64,000 nt of DNA from contig OX637402.1 of NCBI GenBank assembly GCA_951799425.1, forward strand, positions 9,824,001 through 9,888,000, read 5' to 3'. The translations under genes were made by a program, and so were the position numbers. The DNA comes from Ilex aquifolium (taxonomy: Eukaryota; Streptophyta; Magnoliopsida; Aquifoliales; Aquifoliaceae). This document shows, in pieces, positions 1 to 10,087 of this stretch. Numbering within the stretch: the stretch's first letter is position 1; each line of letters opens with the position of its first letter. The notes below the pieces were generated by a model. That model was not told the origin of the DNA, made no database searches, and was given only the letters and a program-made list of their open reading frames with translations.

Positions 1-823
1 CTTGGGAATTAGATGGTCTGGCTTCTACAGTGGTAGGGGAGGCTGAGTCCCACATCTGAGAACTGTCAGATATGGTGTCGAAAAAATTGAATGCCTCCTC
101 CGGACTTTTTCCCATGAATTCTCCTTGGGCCATCATTTCGACAAACTGACGTAGTCTAGAGGGTAAGGAGTCATAAAAAAATCCTACCAAAGTCCAATTT
201 TCAAAAGCATGATGTGGGCAGGATTGGAGCAGATCTTTGAATCTCTCCCAACTTTGATAAAAAGTTTCTCCTTTGACCACAAAATTCATGATTTGCCTTT
301 TTAGTGCATTTGTGCGGTGTAGAGGAAAAAACTTTCTAAAAAATTCATTTTGTAATGCTTGCCAGTTGGGTATGGAAAAAGCCTTTAAAGAATTTAACCA
401 TTGTTTGGCTCTATCCCTCAAGGAGAAAGAAAACAGTTTCATCTTGGCCAATTCAGAATTGTCTTGAAATGTTCCACACACTTCCTCAAAATCTTTTATA
501 TGCAGATATAGATTTTCTGCATCCAATCCATGAAACACGGGTAATAACTGCACTGTCCCCGGCTTTACAGTAAAGAGGGGAGCATTTTCAGGAAAAATAA
601 AACAAGAGGGGACACTGTTTCTTGTGGGATTTAAGTAATCCCGAAAAGTTCGGATGTTAGGGACCTTATCCTCTCTCATAGGGACTTCTCCATTTCTTTC
701 ATTATTTGTCATACTACCCTCACAAGAGTCTGCTACTGATCTAGGTGAATTAGGTTCAGGCTGATTCACGGACTCACACGATTCTGCCGGCAAATTTTGG
801 AAGTGAGGAGTGCCCTCAGTCAT
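1..823 (-). CDS. Element I gag (capsid part), runs off the window edge
   Basis: The reading frame starts at an ATG at 823 and stays open to the window edge, about 274 residues. It is the structural capsid protein of an LTR retrotransposon, which would assemble a virus-like particle in the cytoplasm. The product aligns by eye with the gag of elements A, B and F over its length. Shared stretches include [61 protein letters not shown] and [12 protein letters not shown], the conserved core of the retrotransposon gag domain. The nucleocapsid part would lie further left. The start is chosen because it is the first ATG after the primer-binding site and leader. Confidence 0.8.
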   Translation of the reverse strand, partial: MTEGTPHFQNLPAESCESVNQPEPNSPRSVADSCEGSMTNNERNGEVPMREDKVPNIRTFRDYLNPTRNSVPSCFIFPENAPLFTVKPGTVQLLPVFHGLDAENLYLHIKDFEEVCGTFQDNSELAKMKLFSFSLRDRAKQWLNSLKAFSIPNWQALQNEFFRKFFPLHRTNALKRQIMNFVVKGETFYQSWERFKDLLQSCPHHAFENWTLVGFFYDSLPSRLRQFVEMMAQGEFMGKSPEEAFNFFDTISDSSQMWDSASPTTVEARPSNSQ

Positions 824-918
824 AAAGAAAATAAAACAAAGTTATTTACAGTAAACCAAAGAATATACACAACGTTGAAGGTCTTTTTACCTTTCACCTT
901 AAAACACCTTTCAAAGGT

Positions 919-936
919 TCCCCGGCAACGGCGCCA
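919..936 (-). other. Primer-binding site of element I (tRNA-Asp)
   Basis: On the minus strand this reads TGGCGCCGTTGCCGGGGA, complementary to the 3' end of plant tRNA-Asp including CCA. It lies a few bases inside the LTR end at 943, as expected for the minus-strand DNA primer site. Confidence 0.9.
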
Positions 937-2247
937 AAAACTTGTTCTTGATCCGAAATGTGTACACCCAAGTGCAGGCGGTCAAGCTGTAGTAATAATC
1001 CGGTTTGAGTCTGGAGTCGAATCCACAGGGAACTTTTGTTGATATTTCTGAGGTGAGCAGTGGTAGAGACCTATTGATTGTAACTCTTGAGATTTGCAGT
1101 GAGATATGAGTTTTCCTAGACAGAATATAAGATTCTTTCCAAGAGGATTTTCTTAACAAAATAGGAGATAAGTGCTAATTAAAAAGAGTCACTCTTTAGT
1201 GCAAGGATCTGGACATGTAGTTAGTTATCCGGTTTTTCATAATTGTGCTTGATAACTCAATTAACTCCCGTGTCAACAGCAAGTTAATCGGAAGATAAAG
1301 ATGGATTGTGAGAATTAAGAACATGATTCCGATGTCTTTCTATAAGTTTACAAGAATTGCCTGTGCCGAGACTTAACCCGTCTACAAACAAGCAAGTGTT
1401 TCTACAAGACATCCAATCATGATATTAATATTCCATTCTTTAAATGAAGTACAATAAGGGGGAGGATTAAAGGGTAATCATGAGGATCTAGCCGGGGTAC
1501 TTGCCTTGAACTGATGAGTCTTTCTATGCAAGAGTCATCAGTGTCATAGAAAGAGCTCACAGTTATACAAAGTACCTTAGCTTTGCTAGATGCAATCAAT
1601 CATCCAAAAACAAGAAGAAATAAACGTTAAGCATAAAAACATTGCACAAATATGATTCTCGGATAACTTATACATGCCCTTCTCCTCTTACTAAAGAGTG
1701 AATGAGAAACTACTCACTCTTCATGGCTTGGGTAAAGCTAGAAAAGTGAGTGATGCTCATCCCTCCAAGTAGAGAGCTTAAAAGATAAAGTAACAACAAA
1801 CACGGAGCCAATCTTTAACAAAGAATGGGTGAATCACGTTCCACCCTTCACGGCTTTGGTAAAGCTCTAGAAAAGTGGAAGAGTTTCACCCTTCTAAGAA
1901 AGAAAGAAGCTCAAGCAATGGAAGTGAAATGCATGAACAATAAAAGTAGAAGAAAGCTAGTCACATTTGGAGGGTGGCTTCCTCAACTAAGAATTGGAGG
2001 GTTGCTTCCTCAACCGAAAGGTGAGCTATCTCTCTTCTATGCATGTAAAATGAAAGCATAAACATAAGCATAAGCATAAAACTACTTTTATAACAAGCAA
2101 GAGATGTTGGACTAAAGCCAAACTAATCTCTAAAATAAAGACTTCATACAAGGAAAATAAGCTAAATCTACAATGAGAGTGGGAGTCTAAGCCTCCATCA
2201 ACTTTCCTACTTCCTACTTTGCTCCCTTAGCTCTCCAACAAGGAGAG

Positions 2248-2255
2248 TATTTATA
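2248..2255 (-). promoter_or_regulatory. LTR TATA box of element I
   Basis: TATAAATA on the minus strand, in the context GCCTATAAATACTC, the same core as the TATA boxes of the A/B and F LTRs. The palindrome cluster lies 100-400 bases upstream in transcription sense. Confidence 0.6.
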
Positions 2256-2349
2256 GGCAAGAGGAGGAGACAAGAGGGGCTGAAGGAATAGTGTTTGCCG
2301 CCTAAGTCCAAGTGAACAGTCAACAACTCTGCTGCCAGTCTGTGGATAA

Positions 2350-2662
2350 CGTTCGAATGTGAGTTGGCGTTCGAACGTTCTTTCTGTTTTTGCACTAAGG
2401 TCGTTCGAACGCCAGATTTGCTCTGACCCTTTCACTCGAGTGGTCTATTAGTCTTCTGTGAAATTCAGTTCCAACTCTTTGCAGTAGTCTGGTCTTCCAT
2501 CAACTCAAGTGCACATTCGAACGTGAGTTGGCGTTCGAACGTGACACTCAAGTGCTTCAGAGCTCCAGTCTTCTTTCCTAACTGCAACACGCCTTCTCTC
2601 AGCAGTTGAGTCTGCTATAGTGTAATGTTAACGTTCGAACGTGAGTTGGCGTTCGAACGTTC
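2350..2662 (-). promoter_or_regulatory. TTCGAA palindrome cluster in U3 of element I
   Basis: Perfect 10-base palindromes CGTTCGAACG occur at 2368, 2402, 2532, 2632 and 2650, several arranged as pairs with GTGAGTTGG between the two members. Two copies continue into GAACGTTC (2373-2380 and 2655-2662). The cluster is upstream of the LTR TATA box in transcription sense. A regulatory role is inferred from position and repetition only. Confidence 0.5.
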
Positions 2663-2978
2663 TAGCTGTGCTCCAAGCTTCTCCAATTTTGGCTCTAATG
2701 TGCTGGTGCTGCATCCAAGTGTGGTACTTGTTGTTCTTGGGTCTTCGTTCAGTTTAGGGCCTGAAATGACATCACTTAAACTCCATTAAAGTACAATTAG
2801 TCTTAAAATGTCATAATAATATGTCAACTTTAAGTACTAATCACATTCTACCATGTATATAATTCACACAACAAGTAACACATAACATGTAGCAAGTAGA
2901 GCACATAACATGAAATGCGTATGGAATGCAATGGTCTAGACCCATGCCCCTCAAGCCTTAGATAAATCGTATACCTGA

Positions 2979-2990
2979 GCTCTGATACCA
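2979..2990 (-). other. Primer-binding site of element H (initiator tRNA-Met)
   Basis: Minus strand TGGTATCAGAGC, complementary to the 3' end of plant initiator tRNA-Met, immediately inside the LTR. Confidence 0.9.
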
Positions 2991-4329
2991 AGCTGTGACG
3001 CCCCTAAATCCGGGGGTCCGTTGATTACCCATCAACCCGCGGAATACCCGTAAATACCGAGTAATTCGATATCACACCGTTATGCCCCATTTACCAGGGT
3101 CCATAACTTAACGAAATTCGGGCAGAGTCTTCTTTGTACGGGGAGCTCTACCCAAAACCCAACCTGTGCAATATATATTCAAATGACCCATCCGAGGGCC
3201 AATATAAAGCAATGGCCGCACCGGGTCCATTTATAAGTAAACATTGGCCACACCGGGTCCAACTATCCATACTTATATCAAAACATGCAAGGTTATTTTA
3301 ACAATAGTCCATATAAGTTCTATTACAATTATTTGCAAAAGATTACATGCCCAAAACAAAATTTTCACAAGTGTTTTACGTTAACACAAACTAAAGCCAC
3401 ATTTGGCTTTCTTCAAACATGAGGGTCTAAATTGGAGCCATCCGCCGATGTATTTCCCCCACCTGAAATATTTTCCCGTATAGGGTGAGCAACGCCCAGT
3501 AGAGTAATTTCCTACAGAGGCTACTCCCCACCTAAGTGCACATGCAATGTTCACATTCAACATTTCGTATTCACATCAACATTCCAAGTAAGAATATGCA
3601 ACTCTATATTGGAATCTACCATGTCATGCTATGAAATGAGATGGGACTCACTCATGCACCTTTAACCCGAGATATCACTGACTCCACCAACACAATGCCA
3701 TGCCAATGTGTAGTAACCCCATCAACTGATGGAAAATACATCCAATGACCGTTTGAATTGAAATCATGTGTTTACAAAATCAAGTCATTGTTGGATGTCA
3801 CCCATTGAATGAGTGTTTATGTACATCAAAATCTTGTGTCTTGTTGGGCAACGGATTTTGGATTTTATACTGCCGGTTCCGTACACCATACTACACTTTT
3901 CCGGAATTTCACCACAGGGGAGTGTATAACCAAGTCGCCGGGTCTTGCACCCGAGGGGGGGATCTACCCCTTCTTGCTATACCCAACACAAGTTTTTCAT
4001 GCAACATGCGGCCCAAGGGGATCTTCGATCCGACCGTACCGATTCTACATATCAATCACCAAGACTGGTGTTTAATATCACAATGCGCTCACACCCAATA
4101 TATGCGATGTCTTTGTGCATATGTAATGTAATGAACCATTGTACACAACAATTATGTCCAACATGCTATGAATGCCATGTGGACCCATTTCAACCACATA
4201 TCTAATGCATATGTTTGCCATAATTCCTCACAATGTCAAAACATCAACTAGCATGTATTAACATTCATATCCAACATGTTATTACATAATCTAATGTCAA
4301 TAACACCCTTAAGCATTAAGGCATAATAT

Positions 4330-4925
4330 AACACATAACAGCCCATGTAATAGCCTACGTAACGGCCCTTCCATAAGCCACAAAACAGCCCCCATATAAG
4401 CCACCAAAACAACCCATATAAACCACCATATAACAGCCCGTATATAGCCCGCAAAATGGCCTAAAAACAGTCCACAAAGTGGCCTAAAAATAGTCCACAA
4501 AGTGGCCTAAAAACAATCCGGAAAGTGGCCTCAAAACAGTCTGGAACGTGTCCTAAAAAAAGTCCGGAAAATGGCCTAAAAACAGTCCGGAACGTGGCCT
4601 AAAAACAGTCCGGAAAATGGCCTCAAAACAGTCCGGAATGTGTCCTAAAAACAGTCCGGAAAATGGCCTCAAAACAGTCCGGAACGTGGCCTAAAAACAG
4701 TCCGAAAAAACAGTCCAAAAACAGTCCACTTTTTGGTCCGAAAACAGTCCACTTTTCAGTCCAAAAACAGTTCACTTTTCCGTCCAAAATCATTTACAAT
4801 TTCAGTCCAAAAACAGTAACAATTTCAACCCAAAAATAGCCCACAATTTAGGCACTAAACAGTCCCCCAAAACAGCCAAAAATCAGCCCCTTAAACAGCC
4901 CAAATTCAGCCCCTTAACAGCCCCT
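4330..4925 (-). repeat. Minisatellite in the LTR of H, ~22-bp unit
   Basis: About twelve near-regular units of the type GTGGCCTAAAAACAGTCCGG run from about 4451 to 4705. More decayed AACAGCCC and AACAGTCC derivatives extend on both sides to about 4330 and 4925. The unit is about 22 bases. Confidence 0.85.
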
Positions 4926-5273
4926 TAAGATAGGAATAAAACCAAAGTAGGAAGAACCCTACCTCTTGTAGCGTGTAGGAAGTAGTAGAACTTCCTAGAA
5001 CACCAACCAAGGCCCAAGAACTTTTGATTTCTCCAAAGTCCCCTCTTGAATCTTCGGTGAAATTCACTTTTCTTGGTACGTAGACGTAGCCCTCGTCGCG
5101 ATGATCGACTTTAACTCTTGGTCCGAGTTGATCCGAGCGACGGAACTTCGAAGATCCGAGGGAAAAGCTTGAAGATCAAAACTTTTTCCTCTTTTCTCTC
5201 TTTCTCTCCTCTATGGCCGGCCAAGTGATGAACAATTGAGAGAAAATATCTGATTTTTCAGATATTTAACCCC

Positions 5274-5281
5274 TATTTATA
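5274..5281 (-). promoter_or_regulatory. LTR TATA box of element H
   Basis: TATAAATA on the minus strand in the context ATTATAAATAGGGG. The same motif in the same LTR context occurs in element G at 9581-9588. Confidence 0.5.
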
Positions 5282-5704
5282 ATTATTAAATGTGTGGTCC
5301 AAATCGCACCGCATATTTCCTACTTCCTGGTCCGTTTTTCTTCCCGAAACGATTCATTACATCCCGGTTTAAGTTCAAATTAATTTTATTTGAACTTTAA
5401 CTTAATTTTAAGAAAATTTTATAAAATATATTTATGGGGACCTTTAAAATGTCATTCGCCGCGCAGTCGCCTCGGACGACGTGCAAAAATTTGACTATCT
5501 CAGAATTCGACAAAATTTGATAGGGTGACTCGATTTCGCGATACGAATCCAACCGCGAACTCCGTTTCCTCATCCAAGGTCTAGAGCATGAGTATTTCAA
5601 ATAAGCATTTGGATGGCAAATGACAATTTTTCCCTTATTCACAAAAAATTCAAATTTACTCGGGTTTTACAATTCCTGAAGCCATAGACCCGATAGAGGG
5701 TCTT

Positions 5705-6874
5705 TTGTTGGTCCTCTTTGCAATTTTCTCAATGGGGGCACTGTTGCACTGTATGGCCTGGACCAAAAGACCTGGACCCAGTTCCTCTCCACCCGAGGAT
5801 CCCACTGGCCGCAAGAGAAGCGGGGAAGGGTCAAGCGAGGACCCAAATGTGCAAAGAAAGAAGGCCAGGAAGGAGGCACGACGCCAATGGATTCAGGGGA
5901 GGAGTGTCACTTGTGAGCGGCATCTTGACCACATCTCACTCACCCCAAGGCATGAGGTTGTAAAAATCATTGAGGGGCATGGCATGAGTTGTTGGTTCAA
6001 GCAAGTTGAGCGATATAATTTTTCAATGGTTAAGGAGTTCTACCAATCGCTCCGGGTAGTTGAGGTGAACGAAGTGGAGGTGTTGAGAACCAATGTGCGG
6101 GGCAAGATATTCGAGGTGACCCCCGATATCATTACCACTCTTCTTGGAGGATACGTGAGACCACCATCCTTCCCGCCTGTCTATCCTCACAATATCACTA
6201 GAGCCAAGACTAGAGAGGAGTTTGTGGCTCTAATGTATAAGGACTCCACTAAATTCAAGGGACTGTTCCAAAGTGGAGGGTTAAAGCATGTGCATGGGCT
6301 TCTGAACAAACTTCTCCATTACAATTTATTCCCAAAAGCTTCGGAAAAGAAGCCAAATATGGAGAAGTTAGCCTTGTTAGATGATGTTGTGTCGGGGAAA
6401 ACAATCGACTTTGCACTTTTCATCTGGGAAGTAATGAAAGACTTTGCTGTGACAATGAAGCCAATGACCAATTTTCCATACGGGAGTTTGTTAACTTGGA
6501 TGTGCGATCACTTCAAAGTTAAGGGCTACGCATTTGACAAGATCACTCCTCCCGAGACTGGGGCTATTGGCAAGACCATTAGTAAAAAGAGAAAAGCAAT
6601 GAGTAAGGGGGAACGGGCTAGGACAGGGGGATCTGATTCTGAGGCTCCCGGCCCATCCTCATCTGCTGGGCCATCCACAGCTGCACCAGCACACTCAACG
6701 GCCCAGCGTCTTGATGCACTAGAGACAACAATGCATGGGATTGAGGCATCAGTGCAGGGGATGATGGCCATGCTGAGAGAGATGTTCATGCATACCTTCC
6801 CTGGGAGCCCATCCCAGAAGGACCTACTGTGCCAGCTACTGCCCCTCCTGCTTCTGCCCCCGTTGACTCCATAG
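5705..6874 (+). CDS. Accessory ORF of element C, plant transposon protein family
   Basis: A 389-residue ORF downstream of where pol would be. After a basic N-terminus (residues ~30-65, rich in K and R) comes a globular region of about 200 residues that resembles the accessory ORF of A and B. Matching landmarks are VRGKIFEVTPDIITTLL against VRGAIFHVTPNTIADFF, LLNKLLHYNLFPKA against LNLFTVNNLLPRA, and FPYGSLLTWMC against LPYGMLVSQLC. This is the 'putative plant transposon protein' domain (I believe Pfam PF20167), found downstream of integrase in Athila elements; no biochemical function is known to me. The C-terminal part is Ser/Pro-rich and is followed by strongly acidic coding-like sequence. 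No transmembrane segment is obvious. Confidence 0.75.
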   Translation: MLVLFAIFSMGALLHCMAWTKRPGPSSSPPEDPTGRKRSGEGSSEDPNVQRKKARKEARRQWIQGRSVTCERHLDHISLTPRHEVVKIIEGHGMSCWFKQVERYNFSMVKEFYQSLRVVEVNEVEVLRTNVRGKIFEVTPDIITTLLGGYVRPPSFPPVYPHNITRAKTREEFVALMYKDSTKFKGLFQSGGLKHVHGLLNKLLHYNLFPKASEKKPNMEKLALLDDVVSGKTIDFALFIWEVMKDFAVTMKPMTNFPYGSLLTWMCDHFKVKGYAFDKITPPETGAIGKTISKKRKAMSKGERARTGGSDSEAPGPSSSAGPSTAAPAHSTAQRLDALETTMHGIEASVQGMMAMLREMFMHTFPGSPSQKDLLCQLLPLLLLPPLTP

Positions 6875-7271
6875 TGATTGAGGAAGAGGAGGATGACGAT
6901 GATGAAGATACTGATGAGGAAGGGGAAGATTAGGAGTCTGAGGAAGATGAGGATGATGATGGAGAGGGTGATGTGTAGTAGGCTATTATAGTCGTTGCTT
7001 TTCTTTTGATGTTGGATTGTACTTGGTTAGGATGGGGTCGTAGGCTTTTTGGTTCCTTTTTGATGTCCTACTTCTTGTACTCCAATTTCATAACACATTA
7101 ATGAAAAACCATAATTCCTGATTCATTCTTGTCTGCGTTATTTTGTTAATTGCATTATGATTTTTGTTTTTGTTGATTGATTGAGTGAATTGTTCGTTTA
7201 AATGGATTATTGTATGTTATGCTCATTACCTTGTTTGAAAAATAACTTTTGCTAAGGGACTAGCAAAACCC
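6875..7271 (+). other. 3' untranslated region of element C
   Basis: Acid-rich coding-like sequence just after the ORF, then T-rich noncoding sequence up to the polypurine tract. No separate gene is visible. Confidence 0.5.
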
Positions 7272-7284
7272 AAGTTGGGGGGTG
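7272..7284 (+). other. Polypurine tract of element C
   Basis: AAGTTGGGGGGTG directly before the LTR start TGATTAGCAC; the same purine motif precedes the 3' LTRs of A/B, F and D. Confidence 0.8.
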
Positions 7285-7545
7285 TGATTAGCACAAAACT
7301 TTGCATATTTTAGGTGTTAATCAGCATATTTTCAATTGCTTATGGGGGTTAATTGACTGGAGTTAGATTAGTATTGTGCTTAATGATGATTCTTGGTGTT
7401 TGCAAAAAAGAGCGCTAAATGAGGCTTCTTAAAGCCTTCCCAAAGGAGTTCAGGTGATTGAGGATGAAAGAGGGGCTAAAGAGTGTCTCAAGAGTGAAGA
7501 AATCAGAAAAATCAGACAAAGCAGCAGAAGTGTACCGGTACGCAG
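7285..7545 (+). repeat. Partial 3' LTR of element C
   Basis: Starts TGATTAGCAC and matches the beginning of the E LTR at 49298. It contains one GTACCGGTAC palindrome (7532-7541) a few bases before sequence becomes that of the G LTR. Confidence 0.7.
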
Positions 7546-7743
7546 TACCACGTCAATAGCATCCCCTTAACCGGGATTATGGTCCACAAGTGTAACCTGT
7601 GTTCCATTGTTCATTGGATCCAACGAAGGTCCAATGTACCATGATTTATACTCCATTATGGTCCATTTACATCTTTGAAGGGAAGGAAAACATAGGCTGA
7701 AAACATGGAAAAATAGTTTTAAAATTTGAAATTTTTGGAAAGA

Positions 7744-7890
7744 GTACCGGTACTGCGTACCGGTACGGTTTGCCCACTGGAAAAAGCGTACCGGTACGCT
7801 GTACCGGTACTGTATGCCTACTGGAAAAAGTGTACCGATACTGCGTACCGGTACGGTTTGCCCACTGGACAGCAGCGTACCAGTACTGTC
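7744..7890 (-). promoter_or_regulatory. GTACCGGTAC palindrome cluster in 3' LTR of G
   Basis: Perfect GTACCGGTAC at 7744, 7757, 7788, 7801 and 7845, with one extended to the 16-base palindrome AGCGTACCGGTACGCT at 7785-7800. Units alternate with CCCACTGGA or CCTACTGGA. The 5' LTR copy has the same cluster at 48870-48999. Confidence 0.6.
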
Positions 7891-9580
7891 TGTCCATATT
7901 TTTGCCTATTTCAACTGTTTTGGATTTCAAATCCATTCCAAACCCTTCCACATCCATCCAATACATGTTTAACATCATTTCCCACACAAAACTTGGTACT
8001 CACAAGTTCTATTACATTCACTTACATAAATTTACATGCCAAAACTAAGTTTTCATAAATATTTTTACAAAAACTCCAAGTAAAGCCACATTCCGGCTTT
8101 CTTCACCCTTGAGGCTCCAAATGAGAGTCGTCCACCGGCGTGTGTTCCACACCTAAAATGTTTTCTCGTATAGGGTGAGCTACGCTCAATAGAGTATCTC
8201 CTACAGAGGCTACTCCCCACCCTAGATGCATATGAAAATGTTCACAATGCAACTGATCAACACTTTAGAACATTTAACTCAAGAATATGTATTTCATGTA
8301 GGAATTCACCATGTCATGCCATGAAACGAGATGAGACTCACTCACGCACATCAACCCGAGCCCTTCCCGACTCCTCAACACATGCAAGTACCCATGTGAA
8401 TGACTTTGTCATCTATGTAACACATGAAATGACATTTACAAATCTAGGGCCTTTCTAGGGGTGGATATTCATGGACTTACACCAATGGCACCCAACCGAC
8501 ACGGAATTCATGGACTTCCACCAACGGTTCCGCGTACACCGACACACTTTATGGGCTCTTATACCAACGGAGTGCGTATCCAATCACCGGGTCTCTCACC
8601 CGAGGGATAGTCTAGCCCTTCTTGCTACCCTAACCCAATGTCCATGAAACCGCGCGACTTAGTCGGATCATCAACCCAACTTTCCCAAGTCCACCTTTCA
8701 TCCACCAAGTGAGGTGATGACGACAACATGCACACACACCCTCATGATGTGATGTCTCCGTGCAAATGCAATGTAATGAACCATTGCATATCAATGTCAT
8801 GTCCCATATGTAATGAATGCCATATGGACAATTTAAACCACATATCAACATGTACCATGGCAATTTATATCATATGCATATAAACACCAAACCTTGTCAC
8901 ATTGTCAATAAATCAATAAGCATATATCGACAACAATTTACCAACATGTTATCACATAACCCATGTCATTCATAATGCACAATATAAACATATAGCATGC
9001 CCACCAAATGCCAAATTCCAATCACTCAAGGAATTTTATCAAACACCTTCAAGGCAATAATTAGGTTAAACACATAACATGCCCAAAATTTCACCAAGTC
9101 ACAAGAAATTATTCAAGTAACTTCCACATACCAAAATCAAGCTAGAAATTAGACTAAATCATTTATATGTCAAATTTTCTCATTTCCATGACCATAGACA
9201 TGTCTTGGGTCAATTTCTATATCTAAGCCTTTGTCTATCAACACGCAAGGGTGGAATAAAACCAGAGTAGGAAGAACCCTACCTCTTGAAGCGTAATAGA
9301 AGTGGTAGAACCTCCAAGAACACCAACACCAACCTCAAAGTCTTGATTTCCCAAAATCTTCTATTTGGATCTTCGGTGAAATCCTTCGTTCTTGGTGTGG
9401 TTGCGTAGCCCTCGTCGAGTAGATCGACTTTAACTCTTGGCTCGACGGATTCTGACCGACGGAACTCCGGGAATCAACGAAAGAAATCTTGGATTTCTCT
9501 CTTTTTCTCTCTCTTTCTCTCCAACGTTCAAGCCAGCAAAAAATCAGAGATATTTATGCCAAATATCTGATTTTTAACCC

Positions 9581-9588
9581 TATTTATA
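9581..9588 (-). promoter_or_regulatory. LTR TATA box of element G
   Basis: TATAAATA on the minus strand, matching the motif and context in the LTR of H at 5274-5281. Confidence 0.5.
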
Positions 9589-9977
9589 ATTTCCAAGGCT
9601 TGGCTCAGATCGCGCCACACGCCCCCCACTTGTTCGGGTCCGCTTTCGCCTCGAAATGATTTATTTGATCCGGTTTAAGTTCAAATTAATTTTATTTGAA
9701 CTTTAATTCAATTATAAGGAAATTTTATATTTGCCATTTATAGGGACCTTTATGAGGTCATTCGATACACAGTCGTCTCCTAAAATGTGAAAAATCTGAC
9801 TATCTCGGAATTCAACGAAATTAGTCTGGGCGACTCGATTTCGCGATACGAATCCAACGGCGAAGTTCGTTGTGTCATACGAGCTCTAGAGAGCATGTAT
9901 TTTAATTCCCGCATTATAGTGGCAAATAACCATTTTGCCATTTTTCAGAAAATTTTCAAATTTACTCGAGTTTTACA

Positions 9978-9998
9978 TTCTTCCCCCCTTAAAAAGAA
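9978..9998 (-). other. Polypurine tract of element G
   Basis: On the minus strand the purine run TTTTTAAGGGGGGAAGAA ends immediately before the LTR start TGTAAAACTC. Confidence 0.75.
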
Positions 9999-10087
9999 TT
10001 TCGTCCCTGAAATTCACACACACATGCACACACAGTCACATGCATATGCAACAGTCATTTAATATTAAATGACTATAAGAACGTACA

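Larger units (their letters stand above)
1..2843 (-). mobile_element. Element I: Athila-like LTR retrotransposon, 5' part
   Basis: Reading on the minus strand the order is 5' LTR (2843-943), tRNA-Asp primer site, short leader, then gag running off the left edge of the window. The gag protein is a clear relative of those of A, B and F, so the family is Athila-type Ty3/gypsy. The LTR sits directly against leader sequence of element H at 2844, so I inserted into H. The five bases next to the LTR are CATTC; the matching copy would lie outside the window. No break is evident in the part that can be seen. Confidence 0.85.
943..2843 (-). repeat. 5' LTR of element I
   Basis: On the minus strand the repeat begins TGATTAGTAC at 2843 and ends GATCAAGAACA at 943, about 1.9 kb, with TG...CA ends. 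The right boundary is supported by H leader sequence resuming at 2844, which matches the G leader near 48260. The partner LTR is outside the window. The U3 part carries a cluster of TTCGAA palindromes and the LTR has a TATA box, listed separately. Confidence 0.8.
2844..5671 (-). mobile_element. Element H: Tekay/Del-type LTR retrotransposon, 5' end
   Basis: Minus-strand LTR (5671-2994), initiator-Met primer site and the first part of the leader are present; then element I interrupts it at 2843. The leader (2844-2978) and LTR ends match element G near 48260-48410 and 9977, so H belongs to the same family as G. It abuts internal sequence of element C at 5672, so H inserted into C; the flanking bases are ATTCC. 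The coding part is outside the window. Confidence 0.8.
2994..5671 (-). repeat. 5' LTR of element H
   Basis: About 2.7 kb. Minus-strand sense starts TGTAAAACCCGAGTAAATTTG at 5671 and ends GGGGCGTCACA at 2994. The outer parts match the LTR of G (7546-9977), including TATA context and terminal bases. A 22-base minisatellite has expanded in the middle and is not seen in G. Short open frames inside it are chance frames. Confidence 0.8.
5672..7545 (+). mobile_element. Element C: Athila-like retrotransposon, 3' part
   Basis: Plus strand: accessory ORF, untranslated tail, polypurine tract, and a partial 3' LTR starting TGATTAGCACAAAACTTTGC at 7285. The first ~60 bases of that LTR closely match the LTR start of element E, so C and E are the same or sister families. 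Element H has inserted at its left. Its LTR here meets partial LTR sequence of G at 7545/7546. It is a partial copy. Confidence 0.8.
7546..9977 (-). repeat. 3' LTR of element G (partial)
   Basis: Minus sense begins TGTAAAACTCGAGTAAATTTG at 9977 next to the polypurine tract. The low-coordinate half matches the 5' LTR of G at 48670-49297 closely, including the palindrome cluster. Sequence equivalent to the last ~90 bases of the 5' copy is not seen at the junction with C. Confidence 0.8.

Noticed and set aside
919-936. tRNA genes at the tRNA-like matches (also 24105, 29026, 44229, 62071 and the TGGTATCAGAGC sites).
   Set aside because: Only 12-18 bases complementary to a tRNA 3' end are present, each next to an LTR; these are primer-binding sites.
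3766-4500. Overlapping open frames in the H LTR, including Trp/Gly-rich peptides.
   Set aside because: They are translations of LTR and minisatellite sequence, with no domain and no conservation in the G LTR.
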